From assembly GCA_018882965.1 (NCBI GenBank), contig VEQY01000008.1, forward strand, positions 20,185 through 84,184: a DNA stretch of 64,000 bases, in the 5' to 3' direction. Below are positions 63,733 to 64,000 of this stretch, in pieces. Each line of letters opens with the position of its first letter. Position 1 is the first letter of the stretch. Source of the DNA: Mycobacterium sp. Lineage in GTDB: Bacteria; Actinomycetota; Actinomycetes; Mycobacteriales; Mycobacteriaceae. The notes beneath the pieces were generated by a model. It did not search any database and was not told where the DNA came from. It was given only the letters and a program-made list of their open reading frames with translations. The translations under genes and the position numbers were made by a program.

Positions 63733-64000
63733 AGCGAAACCTCATCGTCGATGCGCCCCGGCGACGGGTCACCGGCCGCATTGCCCGTCAGGGCAAGGAA
63801 CACGTCGTCGAGGGACGGCCTGCGCAGAGCGATGTCGGCCAACTCGATGTTCGCCGCGTTCAGGGCCACCAGAGCCGCTCCGAGGGTGCTCGGCCCCTCC
63901 CGGGCGGGCATGCTGACGCGGTCGGAATCCGGGGTGATCGCCGCGCGGCTAGCCTCGGGGAGAAGCGGTCCCAGCGCATCGGCTACGGCGTAGACGTCCG
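63729..64000 (-). CDS. DrrA-like ABC ATPase, C-terminal end only (5' part beyond window)
   Basis: The minus-strand frame is open from the window edge to the TGA at 63729-63731, giving about 89 residues of C-terminal regulatory domain: DVYAVADALGPLLPEASRAAITPDSDRVSMP and IELADIALRRPSLDDVFLALTG. The ADIxLRRPSLDDVFLxLTG block is the hallmark of DrrA-type drug/lipid exporter ATPases. Walker motifs are outside the window. Confidence 0.85.
   Translation of the reverse strand, partial: DVYAVADALGPLLPEASRAAITPDSDRVSMPAREGPSTLGAALVALNAANIELADIALRRPSLDDVFLALTGNAAGDPSPGRIDDEVSL

Overview
The window is high-GC, densely packed actinobacterial DNA, almost certainly from a mycobacterium (Mycobacterium in the broad sense, possibly an environmental species). 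The diagnosis rests on the arabinogalactan locus (wzt-glfT1-wzm, gtrA, dprE1-dprE2-aftA-embC-embA-embB), the proteasome activator Bpa with its GQYL terminus, a PE-PPE-domain esterase, two wax ester synthase/DGAT proteins and a drrABC-papA5-like cassette. From memory, gene order across roughly 16-56 kb largely follows M. tuberculosis Rv3752c-Rv3795, with several local replacements. No intergenic gap exceeds about 160 bp.

Layout. 0-3.8 kb: 3' part of ATP-dependent ligase LigC, glutamyl-Q-tRNA(Asp) synthetase, a cytochrome P450 and a membrane-anchored RNase T2. 3.9-7.4 kb: a two-gene operon of a many-pass membrane protein and a reverse transcriptase with intact motifs A, B and C (YNDD), followed by a compact block of nested hairpins; this is the most unusual part of the window. 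7.4-16.2 kb: tgt, a WS/DGAT, a DUF4239 protein, hydrolase, thioesterase-like protein, SDR, MFS exporter and a lipoprotein hydrolase. 16.3-18.4 kb: tRNA-Ser(CGA), tadA and its partner gene, tyrA. 18.4-22.5 kb: a glycolipid-binding-like protein and the proXVWZ osmoprotectant importer. 22.6-30 kb: LapA-like protein, PE-PPE-domain esterase, histidine phosphatase, SDR, alkylsulfatase, DUF1622 protein, APH-like kinase plus acyl-CoA dehydrogenase. 30.1-34.7 kb: three tRNA genes, pat, an enoyl-CoA hydratase, a quinone oxidoreductase and an aminotransferase-fold protein without the usual PLP lysine. 34.8-55.8 kb: cell-wall arabinogalactan assembly. 55.8-64 kb: Ser/Thr kinase, SCO6745-like and AhpD-like proteins, SDR, a second WS/DGAT, and papA5-like, drrC, drrB and the 3' end of drrA.

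How the genes work together. GlfT1 starts galactan, Wzm/Wzt is thought to export it, DprE1/DprE2 make decaprenyl-phospho-arabinose, AftA primes galactan with arabinose, and EmbC/A/B extend arabinan; the GT-C protein at 34.8 kb probably adds a further decoration. Tgt and GluQ-RS act successively on the wobble base of queuosine tRNAs. TadA makes inosine in tRNA-Arg(ACG), whose gene is also here. The RT operon has no obvious metabolic partner and could be an undescribed RT-based system.

Many starts lack a Shine-Dalgarno sequence and instead carry a TANNNT box 5-8 nt upstream, the pattern expected for mycobacterial leaderless mRNAs.
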